64,000 nt of DNA from Endozoicomonas sp965198415 (GCA_965198415.1 CBDAPN010000032.1:1488001-1552000), one strand, 5' to 3'. Numbered from the stretch's first letter, positions 29,172-38,060 are shown. Made by a program: numbers and translations. Notes: generated from the sequence alone by a model not told the origin.

Positions 29172-29293
29172 GAGGCTTCGGCGAGCATATTTCTTCGGCA
29201 AAACAACAGTAAGCCGAAGTCTGATCAAAAACGCCTGATCGAAAACCTGACCTGAACACCCCAGCGGTGTTTGTCTTCTGGAGGAGATAATAA

Positions 29294-30697
29294 ATGTCGA
29301 AGACCCTTACCTTGATCAAGGAACACGAAGTTAAGTGGGTTGATTTGCGCTTTACCGATACTAAAGGCAAGGAGCAGCACGTATCCATTCCGGTTAGTGA
29401 AATCGACGACGAGTTTTTCGAAGTTGGCAAAATGTTTGACGGCTCTTCTATTGCGGGCTGGAAGGGCATCAATGAGTCCGACATGATTCTCATGCCTGAC
29501 GACAGCACGGCCAATATCGACCCATTCACTGAAGCGGCCACCGTAAACCTGCGTTGCGATATCGTGGAGCCTTCAACAATGCAAGGCTATGAGCGCGACC
29601 CCCGCTCTGTTGCCAAACGTGCTGAAGAGTACCTGAAATCCACCGGCATTGCTGACACCGCTTATTTTGGCCCAGAGCCGGAATTTTTTGTGTTTGACGA
29701 CGTGAAATGGAAAACCGACATTTCCGGCTCGTCCTACGAAATTAACTCTGAAGAAGCGTCTTGGTCCTCCAATAGCCAGTTTGAAGGTGGCAATATCGGT
29801 CACCGCCCACGGGTAAAAGGCGGCTACTTCCCGGTACCACCGGTTGACTCTTTGCATGACTTACGTGCTGCCATGTGTGAAGCCATGGAAGCTCAAGGGT
29901 TGGAAGTTGAAGTTCATCACCACGAAGTGGGTACTGCGGGCCAGTGTGAAATCGGCATCAAGTTCAACACGCTGGTGAAAAAGGCCGACGAAGTTCAAAT
30001 TCTCAAGTACTCGGTACAAAACGTTGCCCATGCCTATGGTAAAACCGCAACCTTTATGCCCAAGCCACTGGTTGGCGATAACGGTTCCGGGATGCATGTG
30101 CACATGTCTCTATCTAAAGGTGGTGAAAACCTGTTCGCTGGAGACGGCTATGCCGGTTTGTCTGAAGAAGCGCTGTACTACATTGGCGGTATTATCAAAC
30201 ACGCCAAGGCCATCAACGCCTTTGCCAACGCCTCAACCAACTCCTACAAGCGCCTGATTCCCGGCTTTGAAGCCCCTGTTATGCTGGCTTACTCTGCCCG
30301 CAACCGTTCGGCTTCTATCCGCATCCCTTACGTCAACAGTCCAAAGGCTCGTCGTATCGAAGTGCGTTTCCCTGACCCGACCGCCAACCCATACCTCGCC
30401 TTTGCGGCGATGGTGATGGCTGGACTGGACGGCATCAAAAACAAAATCCACCCAGGCGATGCGGCAGACAAAGACCTGTACGATTTGCCACCGGAAGAAG
30501 CGGCTGAAATTCCAACCGTATCAACCAGCTTTGAAGAGTCCCTCGCCGCTCTGGATGCAGACCGTGAGTTCCTCACCGCTGGCGGGGTATTCACCGATGA
30601 CATGATCGACGGTTACATCGAACTCAAACAGGAAGAGTGTCTTGCTATCAGCCAGACCACACACCCGAAAGAGTTTGACCTGTACTACTCTGTGTAA
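29294..30697 (+). CDS. glnA: GlnA, glutamine synthetase type I
   Basis: Dodecameric enzyme that joins ammonia and glutamate with ATP. It has 467 residues (E. coli 469). The catalytic signatures FDGSSIAGWKGINESDM, the ATP motif KPLVGDNGSGMHVHMSLSK and NRSASIRIP are intact. Tyr396 in KDLYDLPPEE corresponds to the adenylylated tyrosine, so GlnE-type control is expected. The ribosome binding site GGAGGAG precedes the ATG. It is followed by its own terminator, then a DUF4124 gene and ntrBC. Confidence 0.97.
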   Translation: MSKTLTLIKEHEVKWVDLRFTDTKGKEQHVSIPVSEIDDEFFEVGKMFDGSSIAGWKGINESDMILMPDDSTANIDPFTEAATVNLRCDIVEPSTMQGYERDPRSVAKRAEEYLKSTGIADTAYFGPEPEFFVFDDVKWKTDISGSSYEINSEEASWSSNSQFEGGNIGHRPRVKGGYFPVPPVDSLHDLRAAMCEAMEAQGLEVEVHHHEVGTAGQCEIGIKFNTLVKKADEVQILKYSVQNVAHAYGKTATFMPKPLVGDNGSGMHVHMSLSKGGENLFAGDGYAGLSEEALYYIGGIIKHAKAINAFANASTNSYKRLIPGFEAPVMLAYSARNRSASIRIPYVNSPKARRIEVRFPDPTANPYLAFAAMVMAGLDGIKNKIHPGDAADKDLYDLPPEEAAEIPTVSTSFEESLAALDADREFLTAGGVFTDDMIDGYIELKQEECLAISQTTHPKEFDLYYSV

Positions 30698-30728
30698 TCA
30701 TCAAGCACTTAAAAACCTTCTCACCCCC

Positions 30729-30757
30729 AAGCCAGAGCCTTTGCTCTGGCTTTTTTA
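30729..30757 (+). terminator. Rho-independent terminator of glnA
   Basis: AAGCCAGAGC and GCTCTGGCTT pair across a short loop and are followed by TTTTTT. It lies 31 bp after the glnA stop codon and should limit read-through into the DUF4124 gene and ntrBC. Confidence 0.92.
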
Positions 30758-30857
30758 TGCCTGCACCGCCCCTGCCAACACTGTTAAAAAAACCAGACAC
30801 CCATTAAGCTAACTGCTCATAAACACGATATAAACTCAACAGTTACCCTGGAGCACA

Positions 30858-31403
30858 ATGCTCATGACAACAAAAAAAGCAATCCTTTACTCACTTATGA
30901 CCCTGTCACTGATGCTTGCTAACTTTGCCCAGGCCACTATTTATAAAACGACTGATGAAGACGGCAATACCGTTTTTACTGATGTTCGTCCAGAAAACCT
31001 TCCCAGTGAGGAGGTTGAGCTTCGTCAAATCAACCCAACCCGCCCTGGCTCTGTTTCCAGAGACTGGCGCCGTGGGTCGGCCTTTGAACAAAATAAAATC
31101 ACCTACGAACGGGTAGAAATAACAGAACCTGCCAACAATGCCACAATACGCAACCAGCAATCGTTCACCGTGCGCATTAAAACCCGCCCCAAAATCGCCA
31201 GAGGGCACAGAGTACGACTGCTGCTGGACGGCAAAGTCGTCGGCAAACCACAGAGAAAGCTCATCTTTACTCTCAAAAACGTCGACAGAGGCACCCACTC
31301 ACTGACCGCAGAAGTGATTGATAGCAAAAAGAAAGTCATTACATCTTCCAGCAACACCGTGCACGTTCACCGCACAATTGTCAGACCCAAAGCGGCCAAA
31401 TAG
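30858..31403 (+). CDS. DUF4124 domain secreted protein
   Basis: A 181-residue protein with a signal peptide ending near ANFAQA, followed by the DUF4124 start ATIYKTTDEDGNTVFTDVRP. The rest looks like a small beta domain (VEITEPANNATIRNQQSFTV, HSLTAEVIDSKKK) ending in a basic tail. Genes of this type lie between glnA and ntrB in pseudomonads and relatives, but a function is not established. Expected in the periplasm. Start is ATG 30858, with GGAG close upstream; ATG 30864 is also possible. Confidence 0.8.
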   Translation: MLMTTKKAILYSLMTLSLMLANFAQATIYKTTDEDGNTVFTDVRPENLPSEEVELRQINPTRPGSVSRDWRRGSAFEQNKITYERVEITEPANNATIRNQQSFTVRIKTRPKIARGHRVRLLLDGKVVGKPQRKLIFTLKNVDRGTHSLTAEVIDSKKKVITSSSNTVHVHRTIVRPKAAK

Positions 31404-31451
31404 CCTTTCATTCATGCCGCCCGATCGCCTTGAAATTCTCATTGGTCAGGC

Positions 31452-31466
31452 GCACTATTGCGGTGC
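31452..31466 (+). promoter_or_regulatory. NtrC-type binding site upstream of ntrB
   Basis: GCACTATTGCGGTGC again fits GCAC-N7-GTGC and is close to the strong E. coli glnA enhancer site. It is 159 bp before the ntrB ATG. In E. coli an NtrC site at the glnL promoter lets NtrC repress its own operon; the same autoregulation is inferred here. Confidence 0.7.
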
Positions 31467-31624
31467 ATTATCTCGTACAGCATTTTCAAGAACACACCAA
31501 TGTACACAAGTCAGATTCCTGAGCTGCACCCCTTTACCCATGCGCTTGATTAAGAGTGGTTTAATTTTTGCTTAAACCTAAATACTCCCTGAAATGACAA
31601 GCGCAACGCCAAGAGCTGACCATA

Positions 31625-32725
31625 ATGAAGCCACCTCCTAAAGAGACAGCCCCTGAAACAGGAGCCATGCAGAACTTGATTCTGGACAGCCTCAACACAA
31701 CCGTTATGGTGCTTGATCAGGACTTTAGAATCATCACCCTGAACCCGGCAGCAGAAGCGTTACTGGATACCAGCTTGAAGCGGGTGCAGCATCAATCCGT
31801 CACCGATCTTATTCCTGCCGAAAATTTCAAAGCCGATCTGGACCGTAGCCTGAGCCAAAATCAGCAATTTACCCGCCGGGAAACCCATGTCCCCATCGAC
31901 GGCGAAATGACCAATGTGGACTACAGCATCTCCCCAATGGTATGTGCAGAGGCAAGACTACTGCTAGAAATCACCACCCGGGACCGGGCCCAGAAAATCT
32001 CCCGGGAAGAGTCGTCCATTGCCAAACGGGAAACCTCAAAAATTCTGGTGCGAGGGCTGGCACACGAAGTAAAAAACCCTCTCAGCGGTATTCGTGGCGC
32101 GGCTCAGCTTCTGGCTCGGGAGTTAGAAGCCAAAGAACTCAAAGAGTTTACCGAGATTATTATTCAGGAAGCCGACCGGCTTAGAGACTTGGTAGATCAA
32201 ATGCTCGGCCCACTGCAGCCCCCTAAAATGGAAGCCATGAACATCCATGAGGTGCTGGAGCGAGTCATCCAGTTAACCAATGCAGAAACCGGCGGCGAAC
32301 TCACTCTGCGCCGTGATTATGATCCGAGCATTCCGGATATTCCGGGGGACTTTGAACGACTCATACAGGCTATTTTGAATCTGGTGCGTAATGCCATGCA
32401 GGCAATTGATCAAGCCATGCCCCGCAGCGAAGGTCTGATCACTCTGCGTACAAGGATTGCCCGGCAATTCACCATTGGCATGAAGCGCCGTCGACTCGTT
32501 TGCCACTTATCGATCATTGATAACGGCCCGGGTATCCCCCCGGAACTTATAGAAAATATCTTTTACCCCATGATCAGTGGCCGTCCTGAAGGTACCGGTC
32601 TTGGGCTACCGATGGCGCAATCAATTATCAGCCTGCACCAGGGTTTGGTGGAATGTGCAAGTAAGCCGGGTGAAACAATCTTTAACGTCTACCTACCCCT
32701 TTCAATAGATCAGTTACAGGAGTAA
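31625..32725 (+). CDS. ntrB: NtrB (GlnL), nitrogen regulation sensor histidine kinase
   Basis: Cytoplasmic kinase/phosphatase that phosphorylates NtrC under nitrogen limitation and is controlled by PII. It has 366 residues (E. coli 349): an N-terminal PAS domain at about 15-120, the H box LVRGLAHEVKNPLSGI with His147, and an ATPase domain with NLVRNAMQAI (N box), DNGPGIP and GRPEGTGLGL (G boxes). The ATG at 31625 is used; ATG 31667 is a possible internal start. ntrC follows after 3 bp. Confidence 0.95.
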   Translation: MKPPPKETAPETGAMQNLILDSLNTTVMVLDQDFRIITLNPAAEALLDTSLKRVQHQSVTDLIPAENFKADLDRSLSQNQQFTRRETHVPIDGEMTNVDYSISPMVCAEARLLLEITTRDRAQKISREESSIAKRETSKILVRGLAHEVKNPLSGIRGAAQLLARELEAKELKEFTEIIIQEADRLRDLVDQMLGPLQPPKMEAMNIHEVLERVIQLTNAETGGELTLRRDYDPSIPDIPGDFERLIQAILNLVRNAMQAIDQAMPRSEGLITLRTRIARQFTIGMKRRRLVCHLSIIDNGPGIPPELIENIFYPMISGRPEGTGLGLPMAQSIISLHQGLVECASKPGETIFNVYLPLSIDQLQE

Positions 32726-32728
32726 AGC

Positions 32729-34165
32729 ATGAGTTCTAAAGTCTGGATTGTGGATGATGATCAGGCCATACGCTGGGTACTGGAGCGGGCGTTAAACAGT
32801 GAAGGTATTGAAACGCTGTCGTTCGATTCACCAGAAAAAGTGTTATCCGCCCTAGAGCACGACGAACCACAAGTACTGCTCAGCGATGTAAGAATGCCCG
32901 GTATGAGTGGTCTGGAGCTACTGAAAACCGTTCACAACATAAAAGCTGAAATTCCGGTCATCATCATGACCGCACATTCCGACCTCGACAGTGCGGTGTC
33001 GTCCTACCAAAGCGGTGCCTTTGAATACCTGCCAAAACCTTTTGATATTGATGAAGCGGTTGCGCTGGTCAAACGAGGCCAAGAGCACCGCGCCCAGCAA
33101 CAGGCAGAAACCCCGGTTTTACAGGCGGTTGAGGAGCGAGAGATTATCGGCGAAGCACCAGCGATGCAGGAGGTATTTCGCGCCATTGGCCGGCTTTCTC
33201 ACTCCAACATTACCGTTTTGATCAACGGCGAGTCCGGCACCGGCAAAGAGCTGGTAGCCAGAGCCCTGCACCGCCACAGCCCGAGAGCCGAGCGCCCATT
33301 CATTGCACTCAACATGGCGGCCATTCCCCGGGATTTAATCGAATCGGAACTGTTCGGCCACGAAAAAGGCGCGTTCACAGGCGCTGGGGGCATGCGTCAG
33401 GGACGTTTTGAGCAAGCCGGCGGCGGCACCTTATTCCTTGATGAAATTGGCGATATGCCCGCCGATACCCAAACCCGTTTATTAAGAGTGCTGGCCGACG
33501 GTGAGTTTTACCGGGTCGGTGGCCACAGGCCAGTCAAAGCCGATGTGCGCATCATTGCCGCCACCCACCAAAACCTCGAAAAACTGGTAGAAGACGGTAA
33601 ATTCCGGGAAGACCTGTTTCATCGCCTGAACGTGATTCGTGTTCACCTGCCAAGGCTCAGTGACCGACGGGAAGACATTCCAAGGCTGGCGCGATTTTTC
33701 CTTGATAAAGCCGGTAAAGAGCTGGAAGTAGAGCCAAAAATTCTCCACCCGGACACCGCCGAATACATCAGCACTCTCGACTGGCCCGGTAACGTTCGCC
33801 AGCTCGAAAACACCTGCCGCTGGCTGACGGTTATGGCCTCTGGCCGTGAAGTTTTAGTCTCTGATTTGCCACCAGAATTAATGCAAAGCAACCAAGACAC
33901 CATGACCGGCTATGGCAGCTGGGAGCAGCTGTTCCGCCAATGGTGCGACCGGGAGCTGAATGCCGGCCATGTAGGCATTCTGGATCAGGCCGTCCCTTCT
34001 TTTGAAACCATTGTCATTGAGGCTGCTCTGGCCTACACCGGCGGGCGCAAAAAAGATGCGGCAGAATTGCTCGGCTGGGGCAGGAACACCCTCACCCGAA
34101 AAATTAAAGAGCTGAAACTTGAGCGCTCGGAGCACGCAGAGGAAGAGGAGGCTCTTGGCGCCTGA
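32729..34165 (+). CDS. ntrC: NtrC (GlnG), sigma-54-dependent response regulator
   Basis: Activator of nitrogen-assimilation promoters. At 478 residues it has a receiver domain with the phospho-acceptor Asp53 in LSDVRMPG, a central AAA+ domain with Walker A GESGTGKE (167-174) and the sigma-54 contact loop GAFTGA, and a C-terminal Fis-type helix-turn-helix (DAAELLGWGRNTLTRKIKEL). The ribosome binding site is AGGAG. It is cotranscribed with ntrB, and the sites at glnA and ntrB are its expected targets. Confidence 0.96.
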   Translation: MSSKVWIVDDDQAIRWVLERALNSEGIETLSFDSPEKVLSALEHDEPQVLLSDVRMPGMSGLELLKTVHNIKAEIPVIIMTAHSDLDSAVSSYQSGAFEYLPKPFDIDEAVALVKRGQEHRAQQQAETPVLQAVEEREIIGEAPAMQEVFRAIGRLSHSNITVLINGESGTGKELVARALHRHSPRAERPFIALNMAAIPRDLIESELFGHEKGAFTGAGGMRQGRFEQAGGGTLFLDEIGDMPADTQTRLLRVLADGEFYRVGGHRPVKADVRIIAATHQNLEKLVEDGKFREDLFHRLNVIRVHLPRLSDRREDIPRLARFFLDKAGKELEVEPKILHPDTAEYISTLDWPGNVRQLENTCRWLTVMASGREVLVSDLPPELMQSNQDTMTGYGSWEQLFRQWCDRELNAGHVGILDQAVPSFETIVIEAALAYTGGRKKDAAELLGWGRNTLTRKIKELKLERSEHAEEEEALGA

Positions 34166-34188
34166 GGGCAGTGATGTTTATTTTGAGG

Positions 34189-34223
34189 CTGAGAATAGCT
34201 GCTGCATGGCAGCCTATTCTCAG
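34189..34223. terminator. Hairpin downstream of ntrC
   Basis: CTGAGAATAG and CTATTCTCAG pair perfectly, with an inner CTGC/GCAG stem. There is no T run, so it may be a 3' stabilising hairpin or an inefficient terminator rather than a classical one. Confidence 0.55.
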
Positions 34224-34386
34224 ATTGGCAGAAAGCACTAACTTTGGCAGTTTTCATTAATTCGAATGCTACGCTGCGGTCGGTTTATTTAAAAATGACT
34301 TTTTAGGGCAATTTAATCAATGGCCGTATACTAAAATTATTTTTTAAACCTTGCATCTATATCAACAATAGCTACGGAAAAAAATA

Positions 34387-35433
34387 ATGAGGACTGAAAA
34401 CCAACAAACTCATTGGACTGCCACACAAAAGCTAACTGATAACAAAGAGCGCTCAATTACTGCAAAACTCAACAACAGAAACGTGAAAAAGATAGCATCA
34501 CCAATTACTTTTTTAAAAACTCACACCAAACCACCACGCCACACAAAAAAGATAAATAAAGACTGGAATATAGGCAACGAAAAAGGGCGAAGCATCATAA
34601 AAACCGCATGTAATTACCGAAAAGAACTTGAGAATATTTCACGACAAAAAAAATTGCTACAAGCAAGTCTAGCTAACAAAAAAAATGCCCTGAATAAACC
34701 CAATCAAAACCATTACCCTTCCGGTGGCAGCGGTCCCAGTAAACGCCCTGACGATAATTTCTTATCGGGCTTTAAAGGCACCCCAAAATCATTCCAACAG
34801 CTACAAACTCAATTAAGAGCATCCTACTCTCCCGATGAGATTAAACAAGCAATGGCGGATCAAAAAACATCGTCACTTTCTGCCCATGAGCGCCTGCGTT
34901 ATCAAGCTGCGCTAAAAAGAGCTGTTAAAAATCTGGCAAGCAATCCTGATACTGCGCACCAAATAAAGCGATCTTTCATCGAGCAGTCATTAAAAGGCGA
35001 TAAAGAAGCCATTAGGTTAACTGTTGCCAGCTTAAATAAAGCACAAAATGCGTTTCTGACAGACAAGCTCACCCTTGCCAAAATGGGTAAGCCCTATAAG
35101 CAGCCAAGCATCAAACCCACACCAAACTGCTCATTACAAACCTTGTGTAAGCAACTGAACGAGATAAAGTCCGTCAATGATTTTAAAGCGGTTATTGCCA
35201 ACAGAGCCGCAACAAATATCTCAGGTGATGGGCAGCAAAAATATCAGGGCTTACTTAAAGCGGCACTAACGGGTGCAGCAAAATCCCCTGCCTTTGCTTC
35301 TGAACTCACCCGAGGATTCCTTGAATACGCCTTGCAGCATGACCGGCAAGGCTTACAGGAAGTATTGAAGTTGCGGGAGAAAACAATGGTGGCTGTTTTA
35401 GAGCGCCGCTTAGAACGACTGAAGCGAAATTAA
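34387..35433 (+). CDS. Unknown basic 348-residue protein with two internal repeats
   Basis: Not recognised. The first 125 residues are strongly basic, rich in Lys, Asn and Thr, and probably disordered, with no signal peptide. A GGSG linker near 113 leads to two related helical units, about 135-232 and 249-346. Both start S-x-Q-x-L-x3-QL, share a YQ-x2-LK-x-A core, and an R-x-F-[IL]-E-x2-L block. No catalytic motif is visible. It is AT-rich at its 5' end and sits alone between ntrC and serA, converging on serA. A nucleic-acid-binding or secreted role can be imagined but is not supported by a motif. Confidence 0.75.
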   Translation: MRTENQQTHWTATQKLTDNKERSITAKLNNRNVKKIASPITFLKTHTKPPRHTKKINKDWNIGNEKGRSIIKTACNYRKELENISRQKKLLQASLANKKNALNKPNQNHYPSGGSGPSKRPDDNFLSGFKGTPKSFQQLQTQLRASYSPDEIKQAMADQKTSSLSAHERLRYQAALKRAVKNLASNPDTAHQIKRSFIEQSLKGDKEAIRLTVASLNKAQNAFLTDKLTLAKMGKPYKQPSIKPTPNCSLQTLCKQLNEIKSVNDFKAVIANRAATNISGDGQQKYQGLLKAALTGAAKSPAFASELTRGFLEYALQHDRQGLQEVLKLREKTMVAVLERRLERLKRN

Positions 35434-35447
35434 TCAAAACCTGAGGA

Positions 35448-36677
35448 CTAATAAAGTACACGACAACGGATCGTTCCTTTAATTTCCTGCATCTTCAACA
35501 TCGCTTTCTCACTGTGCTCTGCGTCAACATCAATCACGACATAACCAACCGCGTCATTGGTCTGCAGGTACTGGCCGCTGATATTGATCTGGCTATCCGA
35601 AAGAATCTGGTTAATCTGGCCAAGGATACCAGGAATATTCTGATGTATGTGTAATAGACGGTGCTTGCCGGATTGAGCAGGCAAAGCAACTTGAGGGAAA
35701 TTTACCGACGACAGAGTAGTACCAACATCGCTGTACATAACAAACTTCTCGGCAACTTCCCGGCCAATGTTTTCCTGCGCTTCTTGAGTACTGCCACCAA
35801 TGTGGGGGGTCAAAATAGCATTTTTTATACCCCGCAATGGGCTGATAAACTCATCGTCATTACCCCTTGGCTCCACCGGGAAGACATCAATAGCTGTACC
35901 AAGCAATTTGCCGTTTTTCAGGTACTTTGCCAGTGCATCAATAACAACTACTGAACCGCGGGATGCGTTAATCAGAATGCTATTGTCTTTCATTGCAGCG
36001 AACTGCTCTTCACCGAACATCCATTGAGTATCTTGAGTTTGTGGCACATGCAGGCTGATAATGTCGCACATGCCAAGCAGGGTATTCAGATCGTTCACCT
36101 GAATAGCATTCCCCATGGAAAGCTTAGTCACCACGTCGTAAAAATACACCTTCATCCCAAGGGATTCCGCCAAGATACTCAGCTGGCTACCGATATTGCC
36201 ATAACCGATGATGCCCAATTTCTTGCCCCGAATCTCATGGGCATTAGAGGCTGATTTGAGCCAGCCGCCTTGGTGTGCAACTGCGTTTTTTTCGGGTATC
36301 CCGCGCAGTAGCAATATCGCTTCAGCAAGCACTAACTCAGCCACAGAGCGGGTATTTGAGTAGGGCGCGTTAAAGACAGGAATACCCCGTCGTGTAGCGG
36401 CAGGTAAGTCTACCTGATTCGTGCCAATGCAAAAGCAACCAACGGCGCACAGCTTATTGGCTGCGTTAAAAATTTCTTCACTCAACTGTGTACGAGAGCG
36501 AACCCCCACAAAGCGGGCATCAGCAATGCGCTTCTTGAGCTCTTCCCGGGGCAAGGCTGTCGTAATGTAGTCGATGTTTGTGTAACCGGCGGTTTTTAGA
36601 GTTTCGACAGCAGATGGGTGGACACCCTCCAAAAGGAGAAAACGAATCTTGCTTTTATCAAGCGATATTTTGGCCAT
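35448..36677 (-). CDS. serA: SerA, D-3-phosphoglycerate dehydrogenase
   Basis: NAD-dependent first step of serine synthesis. It has 409 residues (E. coli 410). The N-terminal substrate domain contains GVRSRTQLSEE; the Rossmann motif is GIIGYGNIGSQL; the catalytic His is in LTPHIGGST. A C-terminal ACT domain (HQNIPGILGQINQILSD) suggests serine feedback control. The ATG at 36677 is the natural start. Only 14 bp separate it from the convergent unknown gene. Confidence 0.95.
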   Translation of the reverse strand: MAKISLDKSKIRFLLLEGVHPSAVETLKTAGYTNIDYITTALPREELKKRIADARFVGVRSRTQLSEEIFNAANKLCAVGCFCIGTNQVDLPAATRRGIPVFNAPYSNTRSVAELVLAEAILLLRGIPEKNAVAHQGGWLKSASNAHEIRGKKLGIIGYGNIGSQLSILAESLGMKVYFYDVVTKLSMGNAIQVNDLNTLLGMCDIISLHVPQTQDTQWMFGEEQFAAMKDNSILINASRGSVVVIDALAKYLKNGKLLGTAIDVFPVEPRGNDDEFISPLRGIKNAILTPHIGGSTQEAQENIGREVAEKFVMYSDVGTTLSSVNFPQVALPAQSGKHRLLHIHQNIPGILGQINQILSDSQINISGQYLQTNDAVGYVVIDVDAEHSEKAMLKMQEIKGTIRCRVLY

Positions 36678-36745
36678 ATCTATCTCTTGTTGGGTCTCAA
36701 GGCTTTTTTGTTTTAGTTTAATCTGACACTCCCCGCCCTATCGCA

Positions 36746-36800
36746 CCCAAAGGGCATAAACACCCACACCCATAGGGCATGAATAGCCATAGGGCATGAA
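36746..36800. repeat. Three short direct repeats in the element's right end
   Basis: CCCAAAGGGCATAAA (36746-36760), CCCATAGGGCATGAA (36769-36783) and GCCATAGGGCATGAA (36786-36800). The relic copy at 54.4 kb has only one CCCTAAAGGG hairpin at the matching place, so this end seems to have expanded. Confidence 0.75.
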
Positions 36801-36866
36801 GGCGAGGGTTCTAAAATCGCTCTCAGAACCTTCCTGCTTCAACACGCCTTCCCTAAGTAGCGGTTT

Positions 36867-37988
36867 TTAAACCGCCATCCCCGTTCCAGTCGCTCCACAG
36901 GCTAACCCCGCCAGTCCGGCGGTTTTTATATTCTTTGCTGCATTTATGTCTCTGTCGTGACGGGTATTGCACTCAGGGCAATCCCACTCCCGAATAGACA
37001 ACGCCAGACTTTCATTAACAAACCCACAGCCAGAACAACGCCTGGAGCTTGGGAATAATCGGTCTATTTCAGCCACAGTACGGTCAGCCCATTCAGCCTT
37101 GTACTTCAACTGTCGAACAAACTCTCCCCAGTTAGCATCAGCAATATGTTTTGCCCGCTTTGGGTTTCTTATCATGCTCTTCACATACAGCGATTCAACG
37201 CACACAACTTGGTTTTCGTTAATAAGTGTACGGGATGCCTTGTGGGTAGCATCCATCCGGCAGTCGGCTATTTTGGCATGAAGACGGGCAACCTTGAGCC
37301 CTGCTTTCGCTCGGTTATTACTGCCTTTTTGCTTCTTAGCAAGTTGACGCTGAAGATAAGCCAGTTTGCGCTCGTAGCGTCGAGTATGAGGTGGATTGCC
37401 GGATTTTTTACCGTCCGATGTGATGAACAGATCGGTTAAACCTAAATCAATGCCCACTGTTTTGTTGGAAACAGGCATTGGTTTAGCTTCAAACTCGCAG
37501 AGTATGGAAACAAAGTACCTTCCAGCCCTGTCTTTACTTATCGTGATACTGGATGGTTCAGAAGAAAGTTCCCTGCTCCAGCGGATATTCAACGGCTCTT
37601 TACTCTTAGCGATGAACAGCTGGCCATCATTTATGTTGAAAGCGTCCTTTGTCAGCCGAATGCTTTGCTTTGAATGCTTCTTTTTGAATTGTGGATATTT
37701 TGCCCTACCAGCCCAGAAGTTCTTGAAGGCTTTCTGCTGATTTCTGAGTGTTTGTTGCAGGATTACGCTGGAAACATCAGCTAGAAATGGAAATTTTTTT
37801 TTGAGCGACACAAGCCGTTTTTCTGCGTCAGAGAGCGAAACCGATTGCCCGTCTTTGTAATAGGCATCAGTGCGGAGCTGGAGGGTGTTATTATAGACAA
37901 AACGAGCGCAACCAAACGACTGAACTAAAAGAACTTCCTGCTCAGGTGTTGGGTAGAATCGTTCTTTGTAGGCACGTTTTGCTTTCAT
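36867..37988 (-). CDS. tnpB: TnpB, RNA-guided nuclease of an IS200/IS605-family element
   Basis: RuvC-like transposon-associated nuclease, ancestor type of Cas12. At 373 residues it has the N-terminal helix-turn-helix region (ERFYPTPEQE, SFGCARFVYNN). The catalytic residues are Asp181 in GIDLGLTD, Glu265 in VCVESLYV and Asp347 in RDINAAKN, and the zinc finger is CSGC/CPEC (Cys318, 321, 337, 340). All key residues are present, so it may be active. The guide RNA in such elements comes from the 3' end of tnpB and the right end. The ATG at 37988 is used; an in-frame GTG 21 bases upstream is less likely. Confidence 0.92.
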   Translation of the reverse strand: MKAKRAYKERFYPTPEQEVLLVQSFGCARFVYNNTLQLRTDAYYKDGQSVSLSDAEKRLVSLKKKFPFLADVSSVILQQTLRNQQKAFKNFWAGRAKYPQFKKKHSKQSIRLTKDAFNINDGQLFIAKSKEPLNIRWSRELSSEPSSITISKDRAGRYFVSILCEFEAKPMPVSNKTVGIDLGLTDLFITSDGKKSGNPPHTRRYERKLAYLQRQLAKKQKGSNNRAKAGLKVARLHAKIADCRMDATHKASRTLINENQVVCVESLYVKSMIRNPKRAKHIADANWGEFVRQLKYKAEWADRTVAEIDRLFPSSRRCSGCGFVNESLALSIREWDCPECNTRHDRDINAAKNIKTAGLAGLACGATGTGMAV

Positions 37989-38007
37989 GTGGCGAATATA
38001 CACAAAC

Positions 38008-38031
38008 ACTAAACATCTGTAAACAAATAGA
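38008..38031 (-). promoter_or_regulatory. Promoter-like boxes upstream of tnpB
   Basis: On the minus strand TTTACA and TATATT are separated by 17 bases, a standard sigma-70 arrangement just before the tnpB start. Positions are approximate within a few bases. Confidence 0.45.
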
Positions 38032-38060
38032 ATTTACGGTTTTGCAGGCCTCCACGGCCT

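Larger units (their letters stand above)
28575..29293. promoter_or_regulatory. Long regulatory region between thiI and glnA
   Basis: Some 719 bp without a supported gene. It holds the thiI promoter (minus strand) and the nitrogen-control region of glnA: an NtrC-type palindrome at 28834-28848 and a sigma-54 promoter at 29156-29171. Two similar AT-rich blocks (around 28911 and 29088, sharing GCAAAATT) lie between them. Reading frames here overlap these sites and look spurious. Confidence 0.7.
36725..38060 (-). mobile_element. TnpB-only IS200/IS605-family element (IS1341-like)
   Basis: Contains an apparently intact tnpB but no tnpA. The right end, downstream of tnpB, carries TGACACTCCCCGCCCTA at 36724-36740, matching the relic at 54391 and typical of IS605-family right ends. 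The left boundary is not certain; an inverted repeat AGGCC/GGCCT at 38046-38060 lies upstream of the tnpB promoter and may be the left-end hairpin. Coordinates are approximate. It could only move with a tnpA supplied elsewhere. Confidence 0.75.

Noticed and set aside
28655..29228. Several minus-strand frames upstream of glnA
   Set aside because: They overlap the NtrC site and sigma-54 promoter, are low-complexity in part, and resemble no family.
36746..36800. Direct repeats considered as a CRISPR array
   Set aside because: Only three short imperfect repeats with spacers of 2-8 bases and no cas genes; they belong to the TnpB element's right end.
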